DNA of 64,000 bases, from the NCBI RefSeq assembly GCF_900142535.1, contig NZ_FRBE01000018.1, forward strand, positions 1-64,000. Reading direction: 5' to 3'. Positions 1-5,886 of this stretch are shown one piece after another (position 1 is the stretch's first letter; each line of letters starts with the position of its first letter). Below the pieces are notes generated by a model. It saw only the letters and a program-made list of their open reading frames with translations. It did no database searches and was not told where the DNA came from. The position numbers and the translations under genes were made by a program. Origin of the DNA: Fibrobacter sp. UWEL. GTDB lineage: Bacteria; Fibrobacterota; Fibrobacteria; Fibrobacterales; Fibrobacteraceae.

Positions 1-738
1 TGAGGGTTGTATCGGTAGTTTTTCTGGACATGAAAGTCCCCTTTCCGCCCCGTTTTTAGAAATTGAAAGCGGACATTTTGACCTGAGGAAGGGGGGAATA
101 TCAAGCGCATTTGGGTCACCTAACGCATAATCTTTCAGAAACATATCATTTTTGTGGTGTGTTTCTGCTAATATTATTTTTGGCCTGATTAATTTAAGTA
201 TTTCGTACAATAGGTTTTCCTGCATGGATACAACAGTATTTGCTAGATTTTTATCTTGGGAGGGCTTCTTGCCATCGTATTCTACGGTTTCAACGCAAAA
301 TAAATCTAGCCAGCAAAAAGGAAGAGGCTTATTAGCCTCTATGGGGTCTTCTAAAACCTCTCTACATATTTTTCTGTTGAATTCCCAAAAGCCTTTTCTA
401 TTTTGAGCTCCACCATAAAGTGTGAAGTCGTCATAGCGGCATATCTGACAAATATTCCTGACTTCGTCCTCTTGGGCATTGATAAATTCGTATAGATTGA
501 AGTGTTTGTATAATGGGTTGTTGTTTCCGCAACTATCATACCAAGCTCTTCCATACCATGTAGATGTTTCTTGGCCAAGAATCACTAGCCTGTGGTTGAA
601 ATATTCCTGTGTAATTCTTGGAATCAGTGGAATTGAAAATTTTTCCAATAAATCTTTACCAAGAAGACTACACGTCCTTGTAAAGGTTGAATATGCAAGG
701 TGATTTATTTCTTGTTGAAGTTCATCAAGTTCATTCAT
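1..738 (-). CDS. Unknown protein, C-terminus beyond window edge
   Basis: The frame reads leftwards from ATG (MNELDELQQEI) and leaves the window after 246 residues without a stop, so the C-terminus is missing. Landmarks are RLVILGQETSTWYG at about residue 50, a CQIC motif at 97-100, GFWEFNRKICREVL at about 116 and NLLYEILKLIRPKIILAET at about 175. The early LGQET strand and the later helix followed by RPKIILAET recall alpha/beta proteins related to uracil-DNA glycosylase; that is a weak resemblance, not an assignment. It diverges from the lipoprotein gene to its right, and a cassette-type terminator/promoter block lies between the two starts. No clear ribosome binding site precedes the ATG. 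Confidence 0.72.
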   Translation of the reverse strand, partial: MNELDELQQEINHLAYSTFTRTCSLLGKDLLEKFSIPLIPRITQEYFNHRLVILGQETSTWYGRAWYDSCGNNNPLYKHFNLYEFINAQEDEVRNICQICRYDDFTLYGGAQNRKGFWEFNRKICREVLEDPIEANKPLPFCWLDLFCVETVEYDGKKPSQDKNLANTVVSMQENLLYEILKLIRPKIILAETHHKNDMFLKDYALGDPNALDIPPFLRSKCPLSISKNGAERGLSCPEKLPIQPS

Positions 739-786
739 AATCTGAATATAATATTAAATGAACTGCGAAGTACTTACTTGTGTCAT

Positions 787-826
787 AAAACCCTAGACCC
801 TGGCCTCGTGCGGGGTCTTGTTTTTG
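787..826 (+). terminator. Cassette-boundary terminator hairpin, copy 1
   Basis: AGACCC and GGGTCT pair around an 12-nt loop and are followed by TGTTTTT. The same block, starting AAAACCCTAGACCCTGG, recurs behind the DUF1016 remnant and behind the HigA-like antitoxin. Here no plus-strand gene precedes it within the window, so it looks like a left-over cassette edge. Confidence 0.55.
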
Positions 827-857
827 ACACTAAAGTGTCAAAAATAAAGAGTATTTT
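821..857 (+). promoter_or_regulatory. Palindromic promoter block, copy 1
   Basis: TTTTTGACAC-TAAA-GTGTCAAAAA is a perfect 10-bp inverted repeat. The TTGACA inside it is followed by 22 bases and then TATTTT. Three further blocks in the first 3.5 kb keep the same 22-base distance. The palindrome covers the position where a -35 box would sit, so a bound regulator probably controls this promoter. It drives the lipoprotein gene. Confidence 0.6.
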
Positions 858-894
858 TCCTGGATGGATTAAAAAAGTTCTAAGGAGAAGTATT

Positions 895-1323
895 ATGAAG
901 AAGATTGCCCTTTTAATCGCAATGGCCGCAATATGCGCCTTCGCTGGCTGCAAGAAGGAGATAATTCACAAGCCAGAAGTCCCTCCTAAGCCAAGTTCTG
1001 ATGGGCTGGCGAGTCTTTGGGGCGGTGGTGGCGAAGAAGCCCAGGATTCTATCTATTTTCGAAGGGGGAACGATTATCAATTATTCGTTGTCAATAAATA
1101 CGGATCGATTCATCATTACAAGAGAGTCCGCAAAGGGTATGATACTTATGAATGCGGAATTCCCAATTATGGAAGAAATCCTGGTTCCTGCAAGGTCATT
1201 GATGAGGATGGTGTGATTGTTGATCGGGAATCGTATGAATATGATCGCCGTTCGAATTCAAATCCGTTGGATGTGAAACTCCGTGAGCTATATAAAAAGG
1301 CTAAAGCCGAGTGTCGAGAGTAA
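895..1323 (+). CDS. Small predicted lipoprotein, unknown function
   Basis: The 142-residue product begins MKKIALLIAMAAICAFAGC, a lipoprotein signal peptide with lipobox AFAGC, so lipid attachment at Cys19 is expected. The mature part is basic and polar, with a Pro-rich stretch (PEVPPKPSSDG) and then VNKYGSIHHYKRVRKGYDTYECGIPNYG and SCKVIDEDGVIVDRESYEYDRRS, suggesting a small beta-rich domain with two Cys residues. No family recognised. An upstream in-frame ATG exists but the chosen start has AAGGAGAAG just before it and gives an intact signal peptide. The stop codon overlaps a 28-bp perfect palindrome. Confidence 0.8.
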   Translation: MKKIALLIAMAAICAFAGCKKEIIHKPEVPPKPSSDGLASLWGGGGEEAQDSIYFRRGNDYQLFVVNKYGSIHHYKRVRKGYDTYECGIPNYGRNPGSCKVIDEDGVIVDRESYEYDRRSNSNPLDVKLRELYKKAKAECRE

Positions 1324-1350
1324 TCATTTTGTTGACGTCAACAAAATGAT
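1323..1350. repeat. 28-bp perfect palindrome at lipoprotein stop codon
   Basis: Fourteen bases starting ATCATTTTGTTGAC are followed directly by their exact reverse complement, centred on GACGTC, with no loop. The first A is the last base of the lipoprotein stop codon. It could act as a transcript end (TCTTTTTTATTTC follows 20 bases later) or as an operator; the absence of a loop favours a protein-binding site or recombination product. Confidence 0.75.
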
Positions 1351-1408
1351 ATGCTTGTCGCGTCTTTTTTATTTCGAACAATAAGACTCTCAACACTGGT
1401 GAGAGTTT

Positions 1409-1570
1409 CTAACGATCCTTGGTGTATTTCCTGGCGAGTCTGACGCCTCGCCAGTGGACGAACTTGTCGTGGGCTATCCATATGGGCGCAATGATTGCGT
1501 TCGCCAAAAGTTCCAAAATAAATAATGGAACCAGAAGAATGTAACGCAATATGTCCTTGAGGATGTTCAT
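1409..1570 (-). CDS. Small membrane protein, unknown
   Basis: A 53-residue frame, MNILKDILRYILLVPLFILE followed by LLANAIIAPIWIAHDKF and a basic end (RGVRLARKYTKDR). The hydrophobic middle of about 25 residues fits one or two membrane passes with a positive C-terminus. CAAGG precedes the chosen ATG; a longer frame upstream adds a region with no signal-like character. ACTCTC...GAGAGT just past its stop could terminate it. It runs opposite to its neighbours and shares a divergent control region with the palindromic promoter block at 1617. Toxin-like single-pass peptides look similar, but nothing specific supports that here. Confidence 0.45.
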   Translation of the reverse strand: MNILKDILRYILLVPLFILELLANAIIAPIWIAHDKFVHWRGVRLARKYTKDR

Positions 1571-1616
1571 GCCTTGAATGTAAAAAAATAGAAGATTGTT
1601 GTGTTGGTGTCTGGTT

Positions 1617-1652
1617 TTTTGACAGTAAAGTGTCAAAATCTTTAGTTATATT
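1617..1652 (+). promoter_or_regulatory. Palindromic promoter block, copy 2
   Basis: TTTTGACA-GTAAAG-TGTCAAAA, then 22 bases from TTGACA to TATATT. Predicted transcription start is the G of GTAGTTCATTAATCC at about 1659, the same start sequence as the second copy of the structured RNA near 7047. The terminator hairpin seen in the other copies is replaced here by unrelated sequence. Confidence 0.6.
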
Positions 1653-1658
1653 TACTCC

Positions 1659-1930
1659 GTAGTTCATTAATCCCTGCGACAGTCGACATAGGCTTGCGTA
1701 AGTCCGTACATGCATTCGCGGCAGGGTACATTAACCATCTAGTTGATGTTGTTGGATAGCTGGCAGGAACATGACCTGCTCGAGAATGCGGCCTGGCCGC
1801 ATCAAGTAACGCCGAGGAAGGCCCTCGCCAACAATAAAAGCTGGAACATCTCCAAAACAAAATAAATAGACATAGCCAGAATTGGTTATGGTTAATTCAT
1901 AATTCCGTTGAGAAGGTATTGAACCCTTTT
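1659..1930 (+). ncRNA. Structured leader RNA motif, copy A
   Basis: Untranslated leader between the promoter block and the next gene. A stem CCCTGC (1672-1677) with GCAGGG (1721-1726) encloses conserved GTCGACATAG, a hairpin GGCTT/AAGTCC and conserved TGCATTCGCG. A second hairpin ATAGCC/GGTTAT (1873-1890, loop AGAATT) sits near the coding start. The copy at 7047-7200 keeps the unpaired sequences and changes paired bases together (CCTGC/GCAGG to CCTGT/ACAGG; ATAGCC/GGTTAT to GTAGTC/GGCTAC). About 110 extra bases separate the two parts in this copy. No known riboswitch or ribozyme class is recognised; it may be a cis-regulatory leader or a free RNA. Confidence 0.6.
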
Positions 1931-1941
1931 AAGGAGAAAAA

Positions 1942-2289
1942 ATGAAATTCGCTCCAGCTACAGACCAGTATGACTTGCAGGAATATCTTGCGCTGCCGTT
2001 TGTGTATTTTCACGGAACGTTGCAGAAAAAATTTGAAACAGACTTGTGTCTTGTTCAGGCGGGGATTGTTCCGCCTATGGGAATTAGCGTTGTTGAGGTT
2101 GAAGGTGTTGACGAACCGTGTGTCGCATTTCTTTGGCACTATGAAACGATTAAAGTTGAATGCATTAAAGACGAACGAGGCCGTTATGCATTGTGGAATG
2201 GTTATCGTGGATTGATAGTTGCACAAAGCGACCGAAAGTACATGCATGATGCATTAGACAAGTTCATTGACAAGGTGCTTATTCTATGA
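1942..2289 (+). CDS. Unknown 115-residue protein
   Basis: AAGGAGAAAAA precedes the ATG. The product (MKFAPATDQYDLQEYLALPF...) has no signal peptide or membrane segment and looks like one small globular domain with alternating strands (PPMGISVVEVEGV, CVAFLWHYETIKVECI) and a C-terminal helix. I do not recognise the family. Its stop overlaps the start of the DUF1016 remnant (ATGA), so both are translated from the same message, behind structured RNA copy A. Its place in a cassette next to toxin-antitoxin genes hints at an accessory or addiction role, without direct evidence. Confidence 0.75.
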   Translation: MKFAPATDQYDLQEYLALPFVYFHGTLQKKFETDLCLVQAGIVPPMGISVVEVEGVDEPCVAFLWHYETIKVECIKDERGRYALWNGYRGLIVAQSDRKYMHDALDKFIDKVLIL

Positions 2290-2519
2290 CGAAAGTGGTT
2301 TCTTTTGCTGATGTCATAACAAAAAAAGGTTACAAGGACCTTCCAAAATGTGAGACGCTGTCTCACAAATTGACTTGGAGTCATTATTTTGAAATTTTAA
2401 AGTCTGATTCTGAACCAGAAGATATCGTAAGCCGTTATCAACTCTACTTGCCAAATAGGGATGAACTGCAACGAGAACTAGAGAAACTCTTGGGGGCGGA
2501 AATGGATACTGAATCCTAA
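2286..2519 (+). pseudogene. DUF1016 (YhcG-like) remnant, internally deleted in frame
   Basis: The 77 residues are the two ends of the 186-residue gene at 3662 with the middle removed: VVSFADVITKKGYKDL matches its N-terminus, LTWSHYFEILKSDSE its WSHYAEILKSDSE segment, and EDIVSRYQLYLPNRDELQRE with the following 16 residues is almost identical down to the DNA. Full YhcG-type proteins are near 350 residues, with an N-terminal DUF1016 domain and a PD-(D/E)XK nuclease; neither is complete here. The frame stays open across every deletion, so a short protein may still be made. Start overlaps the preceding stop. Confidence 0.75.
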
Positions 2520-2523
2520 AACC

Positions 2524-2556
2524 CAAGACCCTGGCCTTGTGCGTGGTCTTGTTTGA
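2524..2556 (+). terminator. Cassette-boundary terminator hairpin, copy 2
   Basis: CAAGACC...GGTCTTG followed by TTTGAC, directly behind the stop of the DUF1016 remnant. The U-tract is short, so termination may be partial. Confidence 0.5.
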
Positions 2557-2586
2557 CAGTAAAGTGTCAAAATTATTGATTATATT
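2552..2586 (+). promoter_or_regulatory. Palindromic promoter block, copy 3
   Basis: TTTGACA-GTAAAG-TGTCAAA with TATATT 22 bases after TTGACA. It lies upstream of the toxin-antitoxin pair, from which about 190 bases of leader separate it. Confidence 0.58.
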
Positions 2587-2592
2587 TTGATC

Positions 2593-2705
2593 ATGACAAA
2601 ATGTTTTCGCGACTGCGGTATGGCGTAATTGCCTAAAGAGTTCCGCGACGAGGACGCCTTCCCTTATAAAAATGCTAGGGGCGATTGACCCTAGAATAGA
2701 TTGGT
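2593..2705 (+). other. Possible structured leader before toxin-antitoxin genes
   Basis: Noncoding. GCGG...GGC-GTAATT-GCC...CCGC gives a nested stem at about 2615-2655, and CTAGGG-GCGATTGA-CCCTAG a clean hairpin at 2679-2698. The sequence is not related to structured RNA copies A and B, although the promoter is the same type. It could attenuate read-through into the pair. Confidence 0.35.
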
Positions 2706-2708
2706 CAT

Positions 2709-2764
2709 TTTACATGTATGTGTAAAGTGATGTTCTCTTGACAATTTGTATCCTAATAGATACA
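2709..2764 (+). promoter_or_regulatory. Two operator-like palindromes before toxin gene
   Basis: TTTACA-TGTATG-TGTAAA (2709-2726) and TGTATC-CTAATA-GATACA (2747-2764) have 6-bp arms and 6-base centres. TTGACA at 2738 lies between them. Antitoxins of the HigA type repress their own operon, so these are likely its binding sites; the exact promoter is unclear because the second palindrome ends only 15 bases before the GTG. Confidence 0.5.
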
Positions 2765-2778
2765 TTTAGGAGGTCGCG

Positions 2779-3084
2779 GTGTACACGGTTGAAAAGACAG
2801 AGAAGTTCCTTATGTGGTATCAGTCATTAAAAGACGTTCAAGCGAAGCAAAGAATTTTCTCTCGTCTAGTAAGAATTGAACTTGGAAATTTAGGTGATGT
2901 AAAATCTGTTGGAGAGGGTGTTTTTGAAATTCGAATAGATTGTGGGCCAGGGTATAGAATATACTATGCCATGCGGGGACAAACGGTTATTCTTCTTTTG
3001 TGTGGTGGAGATAAGTCTTCGCAGCAAAGAGATGTTGAAAGTGCTAAACTGATGTGGAAAGGACTTGAAAATGAAAGTAAGTAA
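2779..3084 (+). CDS. RelE/HigB-family toxin
   Basis: This 101-residue protein has the fold signature of the RelE/ParE superfamily, subgroup of HI1419-type 'addiction module killer' proteins: EKFLMWYQSLKDVQAKQRIFSRLVRIELGN, then GEGVFEIRIDCGPGYRIYYAMRG and VILLLCGGDKSSQQRDVESA. The basic and aromatic residues in GPGYRIYY and the GGDKSSQ segment are where family members bind ribosome-associated mRNA. AGGAGG lies five bases before the GTG start. The gene order is toxin first, antitoxin second with a 14-base overlap, as in higBA-type systems. Expected action: mRNA cleavage when the antitoxin is lost. Confidence 0.85.
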   Translation: MYTVEKTEKFLMWYQSLKDVQAKQRIFSRLVRIELGNLGDVKSVGEGVFEIRIDCGPGYRIYYAMRGQTVILLLCGGDKSSQQRDVESAKLMWKGLENESK

Positions 3085-3424
3085 GCTTGATCTGTCTGAA
3101 CTGTTGGATAGTGAAGAGGTGATTGCTGGTGTTTTAAATGATGCCTTGCAGTCGAACGATTCCGCTGTCCTCATGAGAACAATCGGGTATGTTGCGAAGG
3201 CTCGGGGTGTCGCGCAAATTTCTGAAGCGACAGGATTGGGCCGAGAAAGCCTCTACAAGACCCTTAGCGAGAATTCCCATCCTCGTTTTGAGACGATTCT
3301 AAAAATATTGAATGCTCTGAATGTTCAGATGACGATTGTTCCTAAGAAGATTGCTCATAAAAAGCCCCTGGTTGTCGCTGAAACTAAGGCCGCTTATGTT
3401 GCACATCGGCGCTTAAAACCCTAG
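3071..3424 (+). CDS. HigA-like antitoxin (HI1420 type)
   Basis: The 117-residue product has a central helix-turn-helix (GVAQISEATGLGRESLYKTL, then SENSHPRFETILKILNALN) typical of the HI1420-type XRE antitoxins that pair with the toxin in front. ATG was chosen over an upstream TTG because AAAGGA sits seven bases before it. It overlaps the end of the toxin gene, so translation is coupled. It should neutralise the toxin and repress the operon. Its stop codon lies inside the cassette-boundary repeat, so the repeat supplies the last codons (KP and stop). Confidence 0.85.
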   Translation: MKVSKLDLSELLDSEEVIAGVLNDALQSNDSAVLMRTIGYVAKARGVAQISEATGLGRESLYKTLSENSHPRFETILKILNALNVQMTIVPKKIAHKKPLVVAETKAAYVAHRRLKP

Positions 3425-3451
3425 ACCCTGGCTTCGTGCGGGGTCTTGTTT
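3423..3451 (+). terminator. Cassette-boundary terminator hairpin, copy 3
   Basis: AGACCC...GGGTCT followed by TGTTTGAC. The hairpin begins inside the antitoxin stop codon (TAG), so gene end and cassette edge coincide. Confidence 0.55.
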
Positions 3452-3483
3452 GACAGTAAAGTGTCAAAATCTTTAGTTATATT
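3449..3483 (+). promoter_or_regulatory. Palindromic promoter block, copy 4
   Basis: TTTGACA-GTAAAG-TGTCAAA followed by TATATT, again 22 bases after TTGACA. From the palindrome to TATATT it is identical to copy 2 of the block (1618-1652). Confidence 0.6.
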
Positions 3484-3487
3484 TATT

Positions 3488-3661
3488 GTATCAAGATAAT
3501 CCTTCCGGCGGCGTTGCAGGCCTTGGTGCGGGAACCATCGGCTAGCCAGGTGACGAATCTGGTGTCGCAGAACGGGGAGGCGATTAATTCTTGCAGAGGG
3601 CGAAAGACCGAGGGGATACAACCACCTAGTAGCGCTGCGAGACGATTCCCAAGTCATAGAA
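3488..3661 (+). other. GC-rich structured leader before DUF1016 gene
   Basis: Noncoding leader of about 170 bases. CCTTCC near 3503 can pair with GGGGAGG near 3575, enclosing GCC...GGC and the hairpin CCAG-GTGACGAAT-CTGG. Its first bases (GTATCAAGATAATCC) resemble the GTAGTTCATTAATCC start of structured RNA copy A, but the body differs. A short frame here shows no protein-like character. Confidence 0.4.
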
Positions 3662-4222
3662 ATGAAAAAGCAATCAAAGGAGATTGTCTCTTTTGCCAAA
3701 GTAGTTGCTAATAAGAACTATAAGGATCTTGTATCTAGCATTGGCGAGCTGCTTGCAGAAAATCGTAGAAGGGCCTTGCAGACTGTAAACGAAGCCCTGG
3801 TACGAACGTATTGGAATATTGGCCGGCATATTGTAGAGTTCGAACAGAAAGGAAATGTCCGGGCTTCTTACGGCGACCAGCTTCTTGTTCGATTGTCCAA
3901 GGATTTGACGGTGGCCTATGGCAAGGGGTTTAGCAGAAGCAACCTATTTATGATAAGGCAATTTTATGTACGTTTCCCAAAATTCCAGACAGTGTCTGGA
4001 AAATTGAGCTGGAGCCACTACGCCGAGATTTTAAAGTCTGATTCTGAACTTGAAATCGGCTTTTATGCCAAGCAATGTGAACTGGAAAAGAGCAAGAATG
4101 GAATCCAACTTCAAAAGCCTGAAGATATTGTAAGCCGTTACCAACTCTACTTGCCAAATAGGGATGAACTGCAACGAGAGCTAGAGAAACTCTTGGGGGC
4201 GGAAATGGATACTGAATCCTAA
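3662..4222 (+). CDS. DUF1016 N-terminal domain protein lacking nuclease domain
   Basis: Residues 1-150 match the DUF1016/YhcG N-terminal domain: LLAENRRRALQTVNEALVRT, YWNIGRHIVEFEQ, YGDQLLVRLSKDLT, GFSRSNLFMIRQFY and LSWSHYAEILKSDS. The protein then jumps to a short tail (PEDIVSRYQLYLPNRDELQR). Full-length relatives continue for about 170 residues with a PD-(D/E)XK nuclease before a similar tail, so the catalytic part seems deleted in frame, leaving 186 residues. It may be a dominant or accessory form, or a decaying gene. The tail is nearly identical in DNA to that of the remnant at 2286. AAAGGAG lies just inside the coding start; no strong site precedes the ATG. Confidence 0.75.
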   Translation: MKKQSKEIVSFAKVVANKNYKDLVSSIGELLAENRRRALQTVNEALVRTYWNIGRHIVEFEQKGNVRASYGDQLLVRLSKDLTVAYGKGFSRSNLFMIRQFYVRFPKFQTVSGKLSWSHYAEILKSDSELEIGFYAKQCELEKSKNGIQLQKPEDIVSRYQLYLPNRDELQRELEKLLGAEMDTES

Positions 4223-4248
4223 AACCTTGATTAAATTTCCTACAATAT

Positions 4249-4857
4249 ATGACGCAAAAAGACCTCGCTTCTTTAATAACAGAATTTCAAGGCTGCGACC
4301 TCTGCAAATCCTTTGGTCCGTCTATTCTTGAGAATATGTCGTCAAAGAAAGACAATGGTGCAGTCTTTCCGCCTTATGTCCCTTTTCTTGGGGATAGGTT
4401 TAGGGAATGCGGGATTCATTCAACTGATTTCGAGACGCACTATCCGCTGAATTCAGGAAAGAAGGATGTGAATCCTGACTACGGAATGGGTAAGTTTCCA
4501 AAAGAGGAACGGGAGGCTTATTGGGCATTGAACGACGCCCTGGTGGAGCAGGAGCTGATGGTTGTACAGCCTAGAGTTGTATTGAGCTTCCGTGGCCGTA
4601 AGCTGAAAAAGTTGAATGAACTCTCAAAGACGCTAGGCTACAAGCTTTTTGCCATTAACGATCCTGCATGGATTCTTCGTGGCGGCTCGGGAAAACTGAA
4701 ACCCGGCGCCTCATGGCATAACGAATACGATCGCCTGGACGATTCAGTACGAAACCTAATCGATAGCTATATCGGTTATCTGCAAGACCAGTATGTGTGC
4801 AAGGCCGAAGGCGTCAAGGCTTATCTGGCGCATTACTATAATGTGTTTGAAAATTGA
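4249..4857 (+). CDS. Unknown 202-residue protein
   Basis: Begins MTQKDLASLITEFQGCDLCK with a CDLC motif, followed by GAVFPPYVPFLGDRFRECG, a central helix region (KEEREAYWALNDALVEQELM) and VVQPRVVLSFRGRKLKKLNE, then INDPAWILRGG. The order (CxxC, 'PFLGDRF', helix, 'QPRVVLSF', 'NDPAW') recalls uracil-DNA-glycosylase-like proteins, in which a late strand carries the recognition residues; I cannot confirm it. AATATATG overlaps the start, giving a very short or absent leader and no clear ribosome binding site. It follows the DUF1016 gene by 26 bases and may be read with it. Confidence 0.7.
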   Translation: MTQKDLASLITEFQGCDLCKSFGPSILENMSSKKDNGAVFPPYVPFLGDRFRECGIHSTDFETHYPLNSGKKDVNPDYGMGKFPKEEREAYWALNDALVEQELMVVQPRVVLSFRGRKLKKLNELSKTLGYKLFAINDPAWILRGGSGKLKPGASWHNEYDRLDDSVRNLIDSYIGYLQDQYVCKAEGVKAYLAHYYNVFEN

Positions 4858-4871
4858 AGTTTTTTGCCGTT

Positions 4872-4920
4872 TGGCGGTGTAAATGTGTATATTTATAACG
4901 AAAAAATGGCGGTGTAAATG
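4872..4920 (+). promoter_or_regulatory. fic promoter with repeated operator and mini-ORF
   Basis: TGGCGGTGTAAATG occurs at 4872-4885 and 4907-4920, on both sides of TATATT (4888-4893). The second copy contains ATG GCG GTG TAA directly abutting the fic ATG, i.e. a three-codon reading frame that ends where fic begins. The same 14-mer recurs inside the 3' end of fic (5655-5668 and, less two bases, 5697-5709). Two copies flanking the -10 box suggest autoregulation by the C-terminal winged-helix part of the Fic protein. Confidence 0.5.
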
Positions 4921-5886
4921 CTTTCCGAAAATTTGAAAAAGGCTGCGGCGAATAATCAAGAACTTTTGGCGATGCGTCCTCTTCCAAAGGAGACTCTCAA
5001 GTCTTTGCGAGAGTTTTATCGTGTTGGATTAACGTACTCAAGTAATGCTCTCGAGGGCAATAGCCTTACGGAAACGGAAACGAAGGTCGTGATTGAGGAT
5101 GGTCTGACTGTCAATGGCAAGCCCTTGCGCGATGTTTACGAAGCTGTTGGGCATGCCAAGGCTTATGACCATATTCATGAACTGGCGAAACGCAAGACTC
5201 TTGAAGAATCTGATATTTTGAAGCTTCATCAGCTTTTTTACCAGCAGATTGATCCTGAAAATGCGGGAAAATATCGTTCTGTCCCAGTTTTTATAAGTGG
5301 TAGCCACTATACGGTAACGCAGCATCAAAAGATTGCTGCCGAAATGAAGAAGTTCGTCTCTTGGTTCAATAAAAACGAACAGAAACTTCATCCCGTTGAA
5401 TTCGCAGCCGAGGTCCATAAAAGATTTGTCTTTATTCATCCGTTTGTTGATGGCAATGGCCGCATGGCCCGCTTGTTAATGAATTTGGCCTTGCTTCGCG
5501 GTGAATACACCATTGCGCTGATTCCTGCGATTCGTCGTATAGAATATGTGGGCGCTCTTGAGGCTGCCCATGCTAATGAGAATGTCTTTGTTGATTTTGT
5601 TGCCGATTGTGTTGTTGCGACTCAGATGGACTTGTTGCGACTGCTGAAAAATAGTGGCGGTGTAAATGCTACTGGCGGTAAAAAGCAAAAGAAAAATGGC
5701 GGTGTAAATTTACACGAGAAGATTCTTGCAGAAATTCAAAAGAATCCGGGTGTTAACGCTCCTGCTTTGTCGTCAAAACTTGAATTGGCCCTGCGTACTA
5801 CACAGCGTTATTTGAAGTCTTTGATTGATGATGAAAAAATAGAGTTTAGAGGCGCTCCGAAGAACGGTGGCTATTTCGCAAAATGA
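4918..5886 (+). CDS. Fic family protein (class II) with C-terminal winged helix
   Basis: The Fic core motif HPFVDGNGRMAR starts at His174, so transfer of AMP or a related group to a hydroxyl side chain is expected. The N-terminal helix YSSNALEGNSLT carries the (S/T)xxxE(G/N) inhibitory motif, so the protein is self-restrained as in class II Fic enzymes. Residues 248-322 form a linker with GGVN repeats and a winged helix (NAPALSSKLELALRTTQRYL), probably DNA-binding. GTGTAAATTTACAC, a perfect palindrome, lies inside this 3' part. The stop overlaps the ATG of the nuclease gene. No Shine-Dalgarno sequence is seen; the start is fixed by the frame and the adjoining mini-ORF. Confidence 0.88.
   Translation: MLSENLKKAAANNQELLAMRPLPKETLKSLREFYRVGLTYSSNALEGNSLTETETKVVIEDGLTVNGKPLRDVYEAVGHAKAYDHIHELAKRKTLEESDILKLHQLFYQQIDPENAGKYRSVPVFISGSHYTVTQHQKIAAEMKKFVSWFNKNEQKLHPVEFAAEVHKRFVFIHPFVDGNGRMARLLMNLALLRGEYTIALIPAIRRIEYVGALEAAHANENVFVDFVADCVVATQMDLLRLLKNSGGVNATGGKKQKKNGGVNLHEKILAEIQKNPGVNAPALSSKLELALRTTQRYLKSLIDDEKIEFRGAPKNGGYFAK

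Noticed and set aside
1642-1860. Minus-strand frame in the structured RNA leader, copy A
   Set aside because: It reads through conserved RNA stems, has no start signal, and copy B has no matching frame.
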